Source: Streptomyces calvus
GTDB lineage: Bacteria > Actinomycetota > Actinomycetes > Streptomycetales > Streptomycetaceae
Direction: 5' to 3'
Length of the DNA stretch: 64,000 nt
Assembly: GCF_006782915.1 (NCBI RefSeq)
Contig: NZ_VCNP01000056.1
Coordinates: 372,001-436,000 of the forward strand
The position numbers and the translations under genes are program-made. Below the pieces are notes generated by a model. It was given only the letters and a program-made list of their open reading frames with translations, searched no databases and was not told the DNA's origin. Shown in pieces: positions 44,192 through 52,751 of this stretch (position 1 is its first letter; every line of letters begins with the position of its first letter).

Positions 44192-45022
44192 TCAGCGGCT
44201 GCCGTCCAGCAGGACGCGCGCGACCAGCGCCGGGTCGTCGTTCATCGGGACGTGACCGCAGCCGGGCAGCCGCACCAGCCGGGCCCGCGGGATGGTCCGC
44301 TTGGCGCGGACGCCCTGCCGGGGGATCAGCAGGCGGTCCCGGGCGCCCCAGGCGATGGTCACGGGGACGCCGGGCACGTCGTCGGTGAACCGTACGGTGG
44401 CGCCCGCCCGGAGGGTCTCGGTGAAGCCGGTGGCCCCGGCCAGCGCCAGCGTCTCGGCGACCACCGCCTCGGGCGAACGGCGCCCGGGGCGGGCGTAGAT
44501 GGTGCTGGTCAGCGCCGTCCGGCCGGCCGCGGAACGGGACAGGCGCTCGACCAGCGGCAGCGGCAGGCGCTCCGCGATCCGCCGCATGCCGAGCAGCACG
44601 GCGAAGGCGTACCGCCGCTCGGCCTGCGTCCAGAACCCGGCCGGGGACAGGGCGGTGACGGAGCGTACGAGCTTCGCCCGGCCCATCTCCAGGGCGAGGA
44701 GACCGCCGAGCGAGTTGCCCGCCACATGCGGCCGGTCCAGGTCCAGCGCCTCGCACAGGGCGCCGAGCGCGGCGCTCATGGTGGGCAGGTCGTGGGGGAG
44801 GCCGCCGGGCAGCGACGGGGAGGCGCCGAAGCCGGGCAGGTCCACGGCGATCACCTCGCGCTCGGTGGCGAGGATGTCCACCACCGGGTCCCAGGCCTGC
44901 TGGTGGTGCCCGATGCCGTGCAGCAGGAGCAGCGGTTCGCCGCGGCCCACGCGCGCGTAGGACAGGGTGACGGCCTGCGGGCCGAGGGGAGAGGTGACCT
45001 CGAAGGAGACGGTCGCGGACAT
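44192..45022 (-). CDS. Alpha/beta hydrolase
   Basis: 276 aa. Oxyanion segment LLLHGIGHHQQAWDP (about 35), nucleophile elbow GNSLGG (Ser about 105), acid in WGARDRLL and His in GCGHVPMNDDP near the C-terminus: a complete catalytic triad. Substrate unknown. The start MSATVSFEV has GAGGAGC upstream, and a promoter resembling those of ECF41/SigJ factors lies about 30 bp above it. Since sigJ is divergently transcribed next door, this hydrolase is probably its target. Confidence 0.88.
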   Translation of the reverse strand: MSATVSFEVTSPLGPQAVTLSYARVGRGEPLLLLHGIGHHQQAWDPVVDILATEREVIAVDLPGFGASPSLPGGLPHDLPTMSAALGALCEALDLDRPHVAGNSLGGLLALEMGRAKLVRSVTALSPAGFWTQAERRYAFAVLLGMRRIAERLPLPLVERLSRSAAGRTALTSTIYARPGRRSPEAVVAETLALAGATGFTETLRAGATVRFTDDVPGVPVTIAWGARDRLLIPRQGVRAKRTIPRARLVRLPGCGHVPMNDDPALVARVLLDGSR

Positions 45023-45052
45023 GAGGGTGCTCCTCGTCTGGGACTCGCGGAC

Positions 45053-45079
45053 GACGGACGCCGCCTGACGCCGTAGACA
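45053..45079 (-). promoter_or_regulatory. Candidate ECF41-type promoter of the hydrolase gene
   Basis: On the minus strand TGTCTAC-N16-CGTC resembles the ECF41 consensus (TGTCACA-N16-CGTC, from memory). The predicted start near 45047 leaves a leader of about 25 nt that contains the ribosome-binding site. Confidence 0.55.
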
Positions 45080-45081
45080 GC

Positions 45082-45111
45082 TTGTCAGCAATTGCTACCG
45101 ACGGGTAGACC
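45082..45111 (+). promoter_or_regulatory. Candidate vegetative promoter of the sigma factor gene
   Basis: TTGTCA-N18-TAGACC on the plus strand, about 55 bp before the start codon of the sigma factor. Confidence 0.45.
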
Positions 45112-45165
45112 CCGGTGTGTGCCGACGCCGGTGCCGCCTGGACACCGCCGCCCGGGTCGGTTGGG

Positions 45166-46062
45166 ATGGTGCCCGTGACCACCGACACCGTGACCGACGT
45201 CTTCGAAGAGCACCGCCCCGTCCTCCTGGGAGTCGCCTACCGCATGCTGGGCCGGGTGGCCGACGCGGAGGACGTGGTGCAGGACGCGTGGCTGCGCTGG
45301 TCGGGCGCGAACCGGTCCGGGGTCCGCGAGCCGCGCGCCTACCTGGTGCGCGTCACCACCCGCCTCGCCATCGACCGGCTGCGCCGGATCAAGGCAAGCG
45401 GCGAGACCTACGTCGGCCCCTGGCTGCCGGAGCCGTACGTCACCGACTTCGGCGACACCGCCCCCGACACCGCCGAGCGGGCCGTGCTCGCCGACTCGGT
45501 CTCGCTCGCCGTCCTCGTCGTCCTGGAGACGCTGTCGCCGCTGGAGCGCGCGGTGTTCGTGCTGCGGGAGGCGTTCGGCTACCCGTACGCCGACATCGCG
45601 GCCATGCTCGACCGCGGCGAACCGGCCGTGCGCCAACTCGCCGGCCGCGCCCGCAAGCACGTCGAGGAACGGCGCCCGCGCTACGCCGTCGACCCCGTCC
45701 AGCGCCGCGACCTCACCGAGCGCTTCCTGGCCGCCGCGGCCGACGGCGACCTGGAGGGCCTGCTGGAACTGCTCGCCCCGGACGTGCGCCTGGTCGGCGA
45801 CAGCGGCGGCAAGTCCCGCGCCCCGCTGCGGGTCCTGGAGAGCGCCGACCACGTCGGGCGCTTCCTCCTCGGAGCCGCCCGCAAGAGCGTGCCCGACCTC
45901 TCCCTGCGTTTCCTGGAGGTCAACGGCGGGCCCGCGGTGCTCGTCCTGGCCGGCGGCCGGCCCGACTCGGTCTTCCAACTGGACGTGGCCGACGGCCGTG
46001 TGCAGACCGTGTACGTCGTCCGCAACCCCGACAAGCTGCGCTCGCTCGCCGCGCTCGGGTAG
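45166..46062 (+). CDS. sigJ: ECF41-group RNA polymerase sigma factor (SigJ-like)
   Basis: 298 aa. Region 2 (FEEHRPVLLGVAYRMLGRV, DAEDVVQDAWLRW) and region 4 (LSPLERAVFVLREAFGYPYADIAAML) are followed by a SnoaL-like C-terminal domain (about 180-298) with DSGGKSRAPLR and YVVRNPDKL, corresponding to the DGGGK and NPDKL motifs that regulate ECF41 activity. ECF41 genes usually neighbour a carboxymuconolactone decarboxylase, oxidoreductase or epimerase gene and carry no anti-sigma factor; here the neighbour is an alpha/beta hydrolase. GTG 45175 (MTTDTVTD) is an equally good start. Confidence 0.92.
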   Translation: MVPVTTDTVTDVFEEHRPVLLGVAYRMLGRVADAEDVVQDAWLRWSGANRSGVREPRAYLVRVTTRLAIDRLRRIKASGETYVGPWLPEPYVTDFGDTAPDTAERAVLADSVSLAVLVVLETLSPLERAVFVLREAFGYPYADIAAMLDRGEPAVRQLAGRARKHVEERRPRYAVDPVQRRDLTERFLAAAADGDLEGLLELLAPDVRLVGDSGGKSRAPLRVLESADHVGRFLLGAARKSVPDLSLRFLEVNGGPAVLVLAGGRPDSVFQLDVADGRVQTVYVVRNPDKLRSLAALG

Positions 46063-46081
46063 CGGCGTCCCGCACTCCCGC

Positions 46082-46111
46082 ACGGGGCCTCCGCCGCGGC
46101 GGAGGCCCCGT
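46082..46111 (+). terminator. Perfect 30-bp palindromic terminator after sigJ
   Basis: ACGGGGCCTCCGCCG abuts its exact complement; folded, it makes a GC-rich hairpin followed by TTGTCG, 20 bp after the stop. Confidence 0.8.
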
Positions 46112-46128
46112 TGTCGCGCCGATTGGTA

Positions 46129-46157
46129 TTGACCAAGGGTGGGGGCCGCCTTATGGT
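46129..46157 (+). promoter_or_regulatory. Promoter of the GntR regulator gene
   Basis: TTGACC-N17-TATGGT. The predicted start near 46164 gives a leader of about 70 nt, which is A/T-rich (ACCTTTAATAAACAAGG) and may hold an autoregulatory operator. Confidence 0.65.
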
Positions 46158-46233
46158 CGCAGACAAGTGAAACAACCTTTAATAAACAAGGGCGCTTAAA
46201 ACGCCGCCGGACACGGCGATCGTGGAGGACAGG

Positions 46234-46995
46234 GTGGGGACCACGCAGCTGGAAACGGTGCCGGAACCGAAGTACTGGCACCTCAGGACCGTGCTCAGCG
46301 AGGCGCTGGACTCGGAGTTCTCGGTGGGCGAGATCCTGCCCAACGAACGCGACCTCGCCGCCCGCTTCGGTGTCGCCCGCGCCACGCTCCGGCAGGCCCT
46401 GGAGCAGTTGGAGCTGGAAGGCCGGCTGCAGCGCAGGCGCGGGGTGGGCACGACCGTGGCGCCGCCGCGCATGGGCGTCTCCGTCGGCACGGCACGTCAC
46501 GCGTGGCCCGGCGGTCCGAGCGACGCCTGGCAGGCCCACGACTGCGCGCTCGAGGTGCCGCCCGCCGCCGTCGCCGAGACCCTGGTCACCGGCCGCGACG
46601 AACCCGTGCACGTCGTGCGGCGCTCGCGCGTCTCCCGCGGCCAGCCCGTCGCCGCCGAACTGCTGTACATCCCGGCCGGCTCGGTTCCCGACCTCACCGC
46701 CATCGACGCCCCGTCCGGCACCGCCCGCGCGCGTGCGGTCCTGCGCGAACTGCAGCGCCTGGAGCTGGAGCGGCAGGAGAACGCGGTGGAGCTCGGCTCC
46801 GCCCGCGCGGACGACGCCAAGGAACTGGACCGCCTGCCCGGTGCGCCCGTCCTCGTCGTCACCACCCGTTTCCTCTCCCGCGGGCGCACCGCCGCGCTCT
46901 CGGTGGCCACCTACCGCGCGGACACCTGCCGGCTGACGTTCGGCGACTCCGGCGGCGTGGAGATCCACCACGGCCCGGAGCGCCACGCCTCCTGA
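46234..46995 (+). CDS. GntR/HutC-type transcription regulator with UTRA domain
   Basis: 253 aa. N-terminal winged helix: NERDLAARFGVARATLRQALEQLELEGRLQ, then RRRGVGTTV. The C-terminal UTRA-type effector domain (about 85-240) has HVVRRSRVSRGQPVAAELLYIP and a final VATYRADTCRLTF, as in DasR-like sugar-phosphate sensors. GTG 46234 has GGAGGA at 5 nt; GTG 46222 overlaps that site. No enzyme or transport gene is adjacent, so the regulon is not deducible. Confidence 0.88.
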   Translation: MGTTQLETVPEPKYWHLRTVLSEALDSEFSVGEILPNERDLAARFGVARATLRQALEQLELEGRLQRRRGVGTTVAPPRMGVSVGTARHAWPGGPSDAWQAHDCALEVPPAAVAETLVTGRDEPVHVVRRSRVSRGQPVAAELLYIPAGSVPDLTAIDAPSGTARARAVLRELQRLELERQENAVELGSARADDAKELDRLPGAPVLVVTTRFLSRGRTAALSVATYRADTCRLTFGDSGGVEIHHGPERHAS

Positions 46996-47303
46996 GTCCG
47001 GTCGACGGGCCGGGACGGCCCGGGGCGCGACACCGGGTCAGGGGCTGGGGTTTGGGTCGGCCCGGCGTGCGTCCGGGCCCCCGGCCCGCTCCGTCGCGGC
47101 TCACTCAATCCCTCGGTTGCGTCGCAACAGGGCCGCCGGGACCGCCCGTTGCCCCGGGGCTCCGTTACGCCGACGGCTGCGCGACTCCGCGACTCCATGC
47201 CCCCTGCCTCGGTGACCCCGTGCCCCGGTGAGCCGCCGGCGTGCCCGGTTCCCGGCGGATGACGAGACGTTCCCGGGCGGACGGGAAGGGCCGGACAGAT
47301 CTC
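46996..47303. other. 308-bp gap with no gene
   Basis: GC-rich spacer between the convergent GntR and ROK genes. I see no strong hairpin or promoter. Confidence 0.5.
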
Positions 47304-48464
47304 TCAGCGGCGGGTCGTCACCGTGCCCTCCACCGCGAAGAGTTGCTCCTCCACGTGGTCGAGGGCGAGCCGGACCGCGCCGGTGGCGACGGCCGCCTCG
47401 CCCAGGTGGGACAGGGCGACCTTCGGCGGACGCAGGCAGTAGCGGGCCAGTTCGCGGCGCAGCGGCTCCAGGACCCCGTCCAGGCCGGCCGCCCAGCCGC
47501 CGATCACGACCAGTTCCGGGTCGAGGGCCAGCACCAGCGCCGCCACGTCGTGCACCAGGCGCCGGATGAACCGGTCCATGGCCGCCAGCGCCCGCTTGTC
47601 GCCCTCGCGGGCCTGCGCGAACACCTCGGCGACCGCCTGCTCGTCCAGCGGGTGCAGCGGCTCGTCCGTGGTGGACAGCAGCGTCTCCGGCGTGGCCTCC
47701 CGGCCCAGCAGGTGCAGCGCCCCGATCTCACCGGCCGCCCCGCCGTACCCCCGGTGCAGCCGCCCGCCGATCAGCGACCCGGCGCCCGGGCTGAGCCCCG
47801 CCAGCACGAACACCACGTCGTCGGTCTCCCGGGCGGCGCCCTTCCAGTGCTCGGCCACCACGGCCGCGTTGGCGTCGTTCTCCACCAGCACCGGGCACTT
47901 GAAGCGCCGGCCCAGCAGCTCCCCGAGCCCGAGGCCCGTCCAGCCGGGCAGCGCCGTGCCCAGCCGCACCGTGCCGTCGGCCTCGACGATCCCGGGCGTG
48001 CCCACGCCGACGGCGCGCAGTGAGCCGCGCGGCACACCGGCCCGGTCCAGCAGCCGGGAGACGGCCGCGTCCAGCCGTTCCAGCCGCTCGTCGGCGTCGA
48101 CCGTCTCGTCGGCGTCCGCGGCCTCGGCGCCGATCACCCGCCCGTCCAGATCCGCCAGCAGCGCGGCCACCCGGTGCACGCCGATCTCCAGGCCGAGCAG
48201 ATGCCCGGCCTCCGCCCGGAACCGGAACCTCCGCGCCGGTCTGCCCTGTCGGCGTGCGGTGCCCTCCCCGGCCGCCGTCTCCACGACGAGGCCCGCCTCG
48301 ATCAGTCCCTCCACGACACCTTCGACGGTCGGGCGGGACAGCCCCGTCACCCTGGAGACCTCGGTCAGCGTCGCGCAGTCCGTGGCCCGCAACGCGTGCA
48401 GCACCACGGCGGAGTTGATCCTTCGCAGCAGCGAGGGGTCCCCGCCGGTCAGCCGAGCCACCAC
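47304..48464 (-). CDS. ROK-family transcription regulator
   Basis: 386 aa. N-terminal winged helix (LTEVSRVTGLSRPTVEGVVEGLIEAGLV) followed by a ROK fold with VGVGTPGIV, LVENDANAAVVAEHW and VVIGGWAAG. The zinc-binding segment of classical ROK proteins (CxCGxxGCxE after GEIG) is missing: GEIGALHLLGREATPETLL has no Cys. The DxGxT phosphate loop is also altered (EIGVHR), so kinase activity is unlikely. It probably represses a carbohydrate gene elsewhere. GGGAGGAC precedes the GTG start. Confidence 0.9.
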   Translation of the reverse strand: MVARLTGGDPSLLRRINSAVVLHALRATDCATLTEVSRVTGLSRPTVEGVVEGLIEAGLVVETAAGEGTARRQGRPARRFRFRAEAGHLLGLEIGVHRVAALLADLDGRVIGAEAADADETVDADERLERLDAAVSRLLDRAGVPRGSLRAVGVGTPGIVEADGTVRLGTALPGWTGLGLGELLGRRFKCPVLVENDANAAVVAEHWKGAARETDDVVFVLAGLSPGAGSLIGGRLHRGYGGAAGEIGALHLLGREATPETLLSTTDEPLHPLDEQAVAEVFAQAREGDKRALAAMDRFIRRLVHDVAALVLALDPELVVIGGWAAGLDGVLEPLRRELARYCLRPPKVALSHLGEAAVATGAVRLALDHVEEQLFAVEGTVTTRR

Positions 48465-48558
48465 CCGTCCTCCCAGCTCGTGCGCGTGTTGGGGCGGATC
48501 GTACTCGGCGCGGCGCAGCCCGGCGACCTCCGGGCGGGCCCGCCCCGTACGGACACGG

Positions 48559-49221
48559 TCACCCCGGGGTCACGAAGCCCGACTCGTAGGCCGCGATGAC
48601 CGCCTGGGTGCGGTCGCGTGCCCCGAGCTTCGCCAGGACGGCGCTCACATGCGACTTCACGGTCTCCGTTCCCACCACCAACCGGGCCGCGATCTCCGCG
48701 TTCGTCAGGCCCCGCGCCATCAACCGGAGCACCTCGCCCTCGCGTTCGGTGAGCCGCGCCCGCGCCAGCACGTCCCGGGCGGCACGGTTGCCGTCGCCGT
48801 CGGCGTACTCGGCCGCCAGCCGGCGCACGGAGGCGGGGAACAGCAGCGACTCGCCCTCGGCGACCAGCCGCACCGCGTGCACGATCTCCGCGGGCCGGGC
48901 CCGCTTCAGCAGGAACCCGTCGGCGCCCGCGCGCAGCGCCCCGTACACGTACTCGTCGTTCTCGAACGTCGTCACGACGAGGATCTTCGGCGGCGCGTCG
49001 ACCGTCCGCAGCAGCGCCCGCGTTGCCTCGATGCCGTCCAGCAGCGGCATCCGCACGTCCATGGCGACCACGTCCGGCCGCAGCCGGCGCACCAGCGGGA
49101 TCACCGCCGCCCCGTCGGCGGCCTCACCGACGACCTCGATGTCCGGCTGTGCCTCCAGCACGGCCCGCAGGCCCGCGCGCACCAGAGGTTCGTCGTCGAC
49201 GAGCAGTACGGTCACCGGCAT
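48559..49221 (-). CDS. NarL/LuxR-type response regulator
   Basis: 220 aa. Receiver with LLVDDEPLVR, phosphorylation Asp in VVAMDVRMPLLDG (about 54), Thr in VVTTF and Lys in FLLKRA. The C-terminal LuxR helix-turn-helix (LTEREGEVLRLMARGLTN) ends AVLAKLGARDR. It lies 83 bp downstream of the histidine kinase gene on the same strand; the pair probably controls the divergent ABC exporter. Confidence 0.95.
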   Translation of the reverse strand: MPVTVLLVDDEPLVRAGLRAVLEAQPDIEVVGEAADGAAVIPLVRRLRPDVVAMDVRMPLLDGIEATRALLRTVDAPPKILVVTTFENDEYVYGALRAGADGFLLKRARPAEIVHAVRLVAEGESLLFPASVRRLAAEYADGDGNRAARDVLARARLTEREGEVLRLMARGLTNAEIAARLVVGTETVKSHVSAVLAKLGARDRTQAVIAAYESGFVTPG

Positions 49222-49304
49222 CCGGCCAGCTTAGGGCCTGTCCGACCGTCCCCGTCCCGCCCGGACCTCCTGGCGGGCGGGCCCTGCCGCCCGCCCCGCG
49301 CCGG

Positions 49305-50459
49305 TCAGTCGACCGGCAGGTCGACGCGCACCCGCCAGTCGCCCCCGTCGGGCCCGGTGTGCGCCCGGCCGCCCAGCAGCGCGGCCCGCTCGCGTATGCC
49401 GCGCAGGCCACTGCCGCGCCCGGGGCCCGGTGCCTCCTCGGGGAGCGGGTTGCGGACGTCCAGCAGCAGCGTGCCGTCGGCGACGCGGACGCGGACCCGT
49501 ACGGGGACGCCGCCCGCGTGCCGCAGCGCGTTGGTCAGCGCCTCCTGAAGGATCCGGTAGCCCTCGCGGGACACCGGGCCGGGCACCGTCTCCAGCGGGC
49601 CGGTCACCTCCGCGTCGACCGTCGCCCCGGAGGCACGCGCGGACTCCAGCAGCCGGTCGGCGTCCCCGAGCGTCGGCCGGCTGCTCACCGGCCTGCGGGG
49701 CTCGCGCAGCACGCCGAGGACCCGTTCCAGGTCCTCCAGCGCGGCCCGGCCGGTCTCCTCGATGGCGTCCAACGCCCGCTCGGTGAAGGCGGGATCGCCC
49801 GCCGTCCGCGCGGCGCCCGCCTGCACCACGGCGACGGTCAGCGCGTGCCCGATCGAGTCGTGCAGTTCGCGCGCGATGCGGGTGCGCTCCAGGAGTTGTT
49901 CGGTCCTGGCCTCCAGGGCCGCAAGGCGTTCGGCGGGGGAGGGGCCGAGCAGCCGGCGTGCGACGGCGGTGACCAGCGCGCCCAGGCCCACCACGACGGC
50001 GTACAGCACGACCAGCGGGACCGGCACCAGCAGCGCGTACGCCCAGTGCGGCCGCGCGTCCTCCAGCACCGGCACGCCCCCGGGCGAACCTCCCGCGGCG
50101 AGCTCGCCCAGCGAGTAGGCGAGCAGCGGCAGCCACACCGTGACGACCGTCGTCACCCCGGACAGCGCCACCCGCACCGCCAGCCACAGCGCGGTGCGCA
50201 GCCGGTCGCGCCAGGTCGCCGAAGGCTCCTCGGAGATGCCCGGCTCCGCCTCGCCGGGCATCAGCATCAGCCGGGCCTGTATGCCCTCGCCGGTGCGGAC
50301 CGCCGGGATCAGCCCGAGCGGCACCAGCACCAGCGCGGGCATCCACGGCGTCGGCGGGTGGATGAAGATCCACACGCTGAACGGCAGCGCCGGCACCCAC
50401 AGGTGCAGCAGACGTGTGTACGTCCTCCCGCGCAGGAGCGGACGCAGGACGGTGGCCAT
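49305..50459 (-). CDS. Sensor histidine kinase, HisKA_3 type
   Basis: 384 aa membrane kinase. The N-terminal half has about four hydrophobic segments (LWVPALPFSVWIF, ALVLVPLGLIPAV, TVVTVWLPLLAYSL, LLVPVPLVVLYAVVVGLGALV). The phosphoacceptor His is in ARELHDSIGHALTVAVVQA (about 196). ATP-binding features are EALTNALRHAGG and GSGLRGIRERAALLGG. The short loops suggest membrane-embedded sensing, as in kinases responding to cell-envelope drugs. ATG chosen at MATVLRPLL; upstream in-frame codons overlap the divergent ABC gene. Confidence 0.93.
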   Translation of the reverse strand: MATVLRPLLRGRTYTRLLHLWVPALPFSVWIFIHPPTPWMPALVLVPLGLIPAVRTGEGIQARLMLMPGEAEPGISEEPSATWRDRLRTALWLAVRVALSGVTTVVTVWLPLLAYSLGELAAGGSPGGVPVLEDARPHWAYALLVPVPLVVLYAVVVGLGALVTAVARRLLGPSPAERLAALEARTEQLLERTRIARELHDSIGHALTVAVVQAGAARTAGDPAFTERALDAIEETGRAALEDLERVLGVLREPRRPVSSRPTLGDADRLLESARASGATVDAEVTGPLETVPGPVSREGYRILQEALTNALRHAGGVPVRVRVRVADGTLLLDVRNPLPEEAPGPGRGSGLRGIRERAALLGGRAHTGPDGGDWRVRVDLPVD

Positions 50460-50493
50460 GGCGTCATCGTGCCAGCCGCCACCGACACCCGGC

Positions 50494-50533
50494 CTCCCCC
50501 GCAGGGGGGAGACGATCTCCCCGGCCGGGGGAG
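50494..50533. promoter_or_regulatory. Two adjacent CTCCCC palindromes between kinase and ABC genes
   Basis: CTCCCC-N6-GGGGAG at 50494-50511 and CTCCCC-N4-GGGGGAG at 50517-50533, spaced about two helical turns apart in the divergent promoter region. They are likely response-regulator binding sites controlling the exporter. Confidence 0.6.
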
Positions 50534-50568
50534 GACCCGCACCGGCCCGGACGGCCAGTCTGAACGGC

Positions 50569-51489
50569 ATGACCAGCATCGACGTCCAGGACCTCACCAA
50601 GGAGTACGGCACCCGGCGAGCCGTCGACCACGTAACGTTCCGCGTCCGGCCCGGCCGCGTCACCGGCTTCCTCGGCCCCAACGGCGCCGGCAAGTCCACC
50701 ACCATGCGCCTGATACTCGGCCTCGACCGTCCGACGTCCGGCTCCGCCACCCTCGGCGGACGCGCCTACGCCACCCTCCGCGAGCCGCTGCGCCATGTCG
50801 GCGCCCTGCTCGACGCGCAGGCCGCGCACGGCTCCCGCACCGGCCGCGACCACCTCCGCGTCCTCGCCGCGAGCAACCGCGTCCCGGACCGCCGGGTCGG
50901 CGAGGTGCTGGAGGAGACGGGCCTCGCCGCGGTGGCGCGCCGCCGGGTGCGGACGTACTCCCTGGGCATGCGGCAGCGGCTGGGCATCGCCGCCGCCCTG
51001 CTCGGCGACCCGGAAGTGATCATGCTCGACGAGCCCGCCAACGGCCTCGACCCGGAAGGCATCGTGTGGGTGCGCACCCTGCTGCGGCGCCTCGCGGACG
51101 AGGGGCGCACCGTGCTGGTCTCCAGCCATCTGATGAACGAGACCGCCGCCTTCGCCGACCACCTCGTCGTCCTCGGCCGCGGCCGCCTGCTGGCCGACAC
51201 CCCGATGCGGCAGTTCATCGACGCCCGGGTGCGGCCCGCCGTGCGCGTCCGCACCTCCGCCCCGACCGCCCTCGGGGCCGCCCTCGCCCGGGCCGGCCAC
51301 GACGTGGCCGAACACCCCGACGGACACTGGATGGTGCCGGACGCGCGGGTGGACGACATCGGGCGCCTCGCCTCGGCCGCGGGCGTGCCGATCCTCGAAC
51401 TCACGGCGGACCAGGGCACGCTGGAGCAGGCCTATCTGGATCTGACCGCGGCCGAGACCGAGTTCACCGCACCGCTCCAGGAGGCCTGA
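50569..51489 (+). CDS. ABC transporter ATP-binding protein (DrrA-like drug exporter type)
   Basis: 306 aa. Walker A GPNGAGKST (about 38), signature YSLGMRQRLGIAAALLGD, Walker B VIMLDEPANGLDPEG and switch His in VSSHLMNE. The C-terminal extension is typical of ABC-2 export ATPases. The permease starts 2 bp after its stop. Divergent placement from the two-component system suggests induction by an extracellular compound. Confidence 0.95.
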   Translation: MTSIDVQDLTKEYGTRRAVDHVTFRVRPGRVTGFLGPNGAGKSTTMRLILGLDRPTSGSATLGGRAYATLREPLRHVGALLDAQAAHGSRTGRDHLRVLAASNRVPDRRVGEVLEETGLAAVARRRVRTYSLGMRQRLGIAAALLGDPEVIMLDEPANGLDPEGIVWVRTLLRRLADEGRTVLVSSHLMNETAAFADHLVVLGRGRLLADTPMRQFIDARVRPAVRVRTSAPTALGAALARAGHDVAEHPDGHWMVPDARVDDIGRLASAAGVPILELTADQGTLEQAYLDLTAAETEFTAPLQEA

Positions 51490-51491
51490 CC

Positions 51492-52217
51492 ATGCAGTTC
51501 GCACCCGTTCTCCGGTCCGAGTGGCGGAAGATCCGCACGCTCCCGTCGCTCCTCGGGACACTCCTCGCGCTGTTCGCGGCGACCACCGCGTTCTCCGCGA
51601 TCGCCGGCGCGTCGACCACCCAGGACCCCGACTTCGACCCCTTGTTCACCACGCAGTCCGGCGTCCTGCCCGGCCAGATCGCCGCGATCTCCTTCGGCGC
51701 GATGGCCGTGTCGCAGGAGTTCCACAACGGCGCCCTGCGCCTCTCCCTGACAGCGGTGCCGCGACGGCTGGGCTGGTACGCGGCCAAGGCGACGGCGATC
51801 GCCGTGCCGGTGTTCCTCGTGGCGTCGGCGACCGCGCTCGCCTCGCTGATCGCGGCACGCGCGGGGCTCGGTTCCGCGGCGGACGGACTCTCCGTCGGCG
51901 AACAGGTGCGCGCGGTGGCCGGCTGCTCCGTCTACCTGACGCTGACGGCCCTGCTCGCGGCGGGCCTGGCGACCCTGCTGCGCAGCGGAGTGGCCACCCT
52001 CTCCCTGATCATCCCGTTCATCCTCGTGGTGTCGTTCGTGATCGGCGACGCGGCCGGCACGGCCGTCGAGTTCATGCCCGACCGGGCCGGACAGCTGGTC
52101 CTGCAACGGACCCACGAGGGGATCCTGGGCCCCTGGTCGGGTCTCGGGGTGACCGCGCTGTGGACGGCGGCGGCCCTGCTGGCCGGTGCGTGGAGCCTGC
52201 GCCGCCGGGACGCCTGA
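51492..52217 (+). CDS. ABC-2 type transporter permease
   Basis: 241 aa with about six hydrophobic helices (LLGTLLALFAATTAFSAI, ATAIAVPVFLVASATALASLI, LTLTALLAAGLATLL, LSLIIPFILVVSFVIG, ALWTAAALLAGAWSL). The N-terminal LRSEWRKIRTLPS is the usual start of this permease class, and SQEFHNGALRLSLTAVPRR is its conserved cytoplasmic loop. Pairs with the preceding ATPase. Confidence 0.93.
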   Translation: MQFAPVLRSEWRKIRTLPSLLGTLLALFAATTAFSAIAGASTTQDPDFDPLFTTQSGVLPGQIAAISFGAMAVSQEFHNGALRLSLTAVPRRLGWYAAKATAIAVPVFLVASATALASLIAARAGLGSAADGLSVGEQVRAVAGCSVYLTLTALLAAGLATLLRSGVATLSLIIPFILVVSFVIGDAAGTAVEFMPDRAGQLVLQRTHEGILGPWSGLGVTALWTAAALLAGAWSLRRRDA

Positions 52218-52272
52218 CCGCAAGTCGGCTGACGCCCCGCCAACTGTCAGTGGCGGCGGGTTTACTGGAGCC

Positions 52273-52713
52273 ATGAACATCGCACAGCACATCGCCCTCA
52301 TCGACGAGCTGTGCTTCCGCCCCTTCCCGGCGGAGCACGGTCCGTCGGACGTCGGCTTCGCGGGACCGGGCCACCACGTGGCGGTCCTGGAGAGCGGTCC
52401 CGGTCCGCGCGCCGGGGACCCGGCCGAATGGGCGGTGGCGGTGGACCAGTTGGAGAAGGACCGCGACGCCGCGTACGAGGTGCTGGCGTCGCGTTGGGGC
52501 GACGTCCCGCCGTGGAACCTGCAGACGGTGCTGCTGCGCACCGAGCGGGAGGAGATCCCCGAGCCCTGGGCGTGGCTCGCCGCCCAGGCGTCGGTGGCCT
52601 GGCTGTGGGAGGTCCAGGGCACGGGCCGGTGGGTGGCGCTCGCGGTCGCCGACCGGGACCCGGGCGACGATCCGCGGCTGGTGGCGGTGGTCACGCAGAC
52701 AGCCCCGCCCTGA
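52273..52713 (+). CDS. Hypothetical protein
   Basis: 146 aa, acidic and rich in Trp (WAWLAAQASVAWLWEVQG). I recognise no family. GGAG lies only two bases before the ATG, so expression may be weak. It follows the ABC permease by 55 bp and might belong to the same transcript. No signal peptide or membrane helix. Confidence 0.65.
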   Translation: MNIAQHIALIDELCFRPFPAEHGPSDVGFAGPGHHVAVLESGPGPRAGDPAEWAVAVDQLEKDRDAAYEVLASRWGDVPPWNLQTVLLRTEREEIPEPWAWLAAQASVAWLWEVQGTGRWVALAVADRDPGDDPRLVAVVTQTAPP

Positions 52714-52751
52714 CCACCCGCGCCTCCACCGCCGTCACGCGCCGCCGTCGC

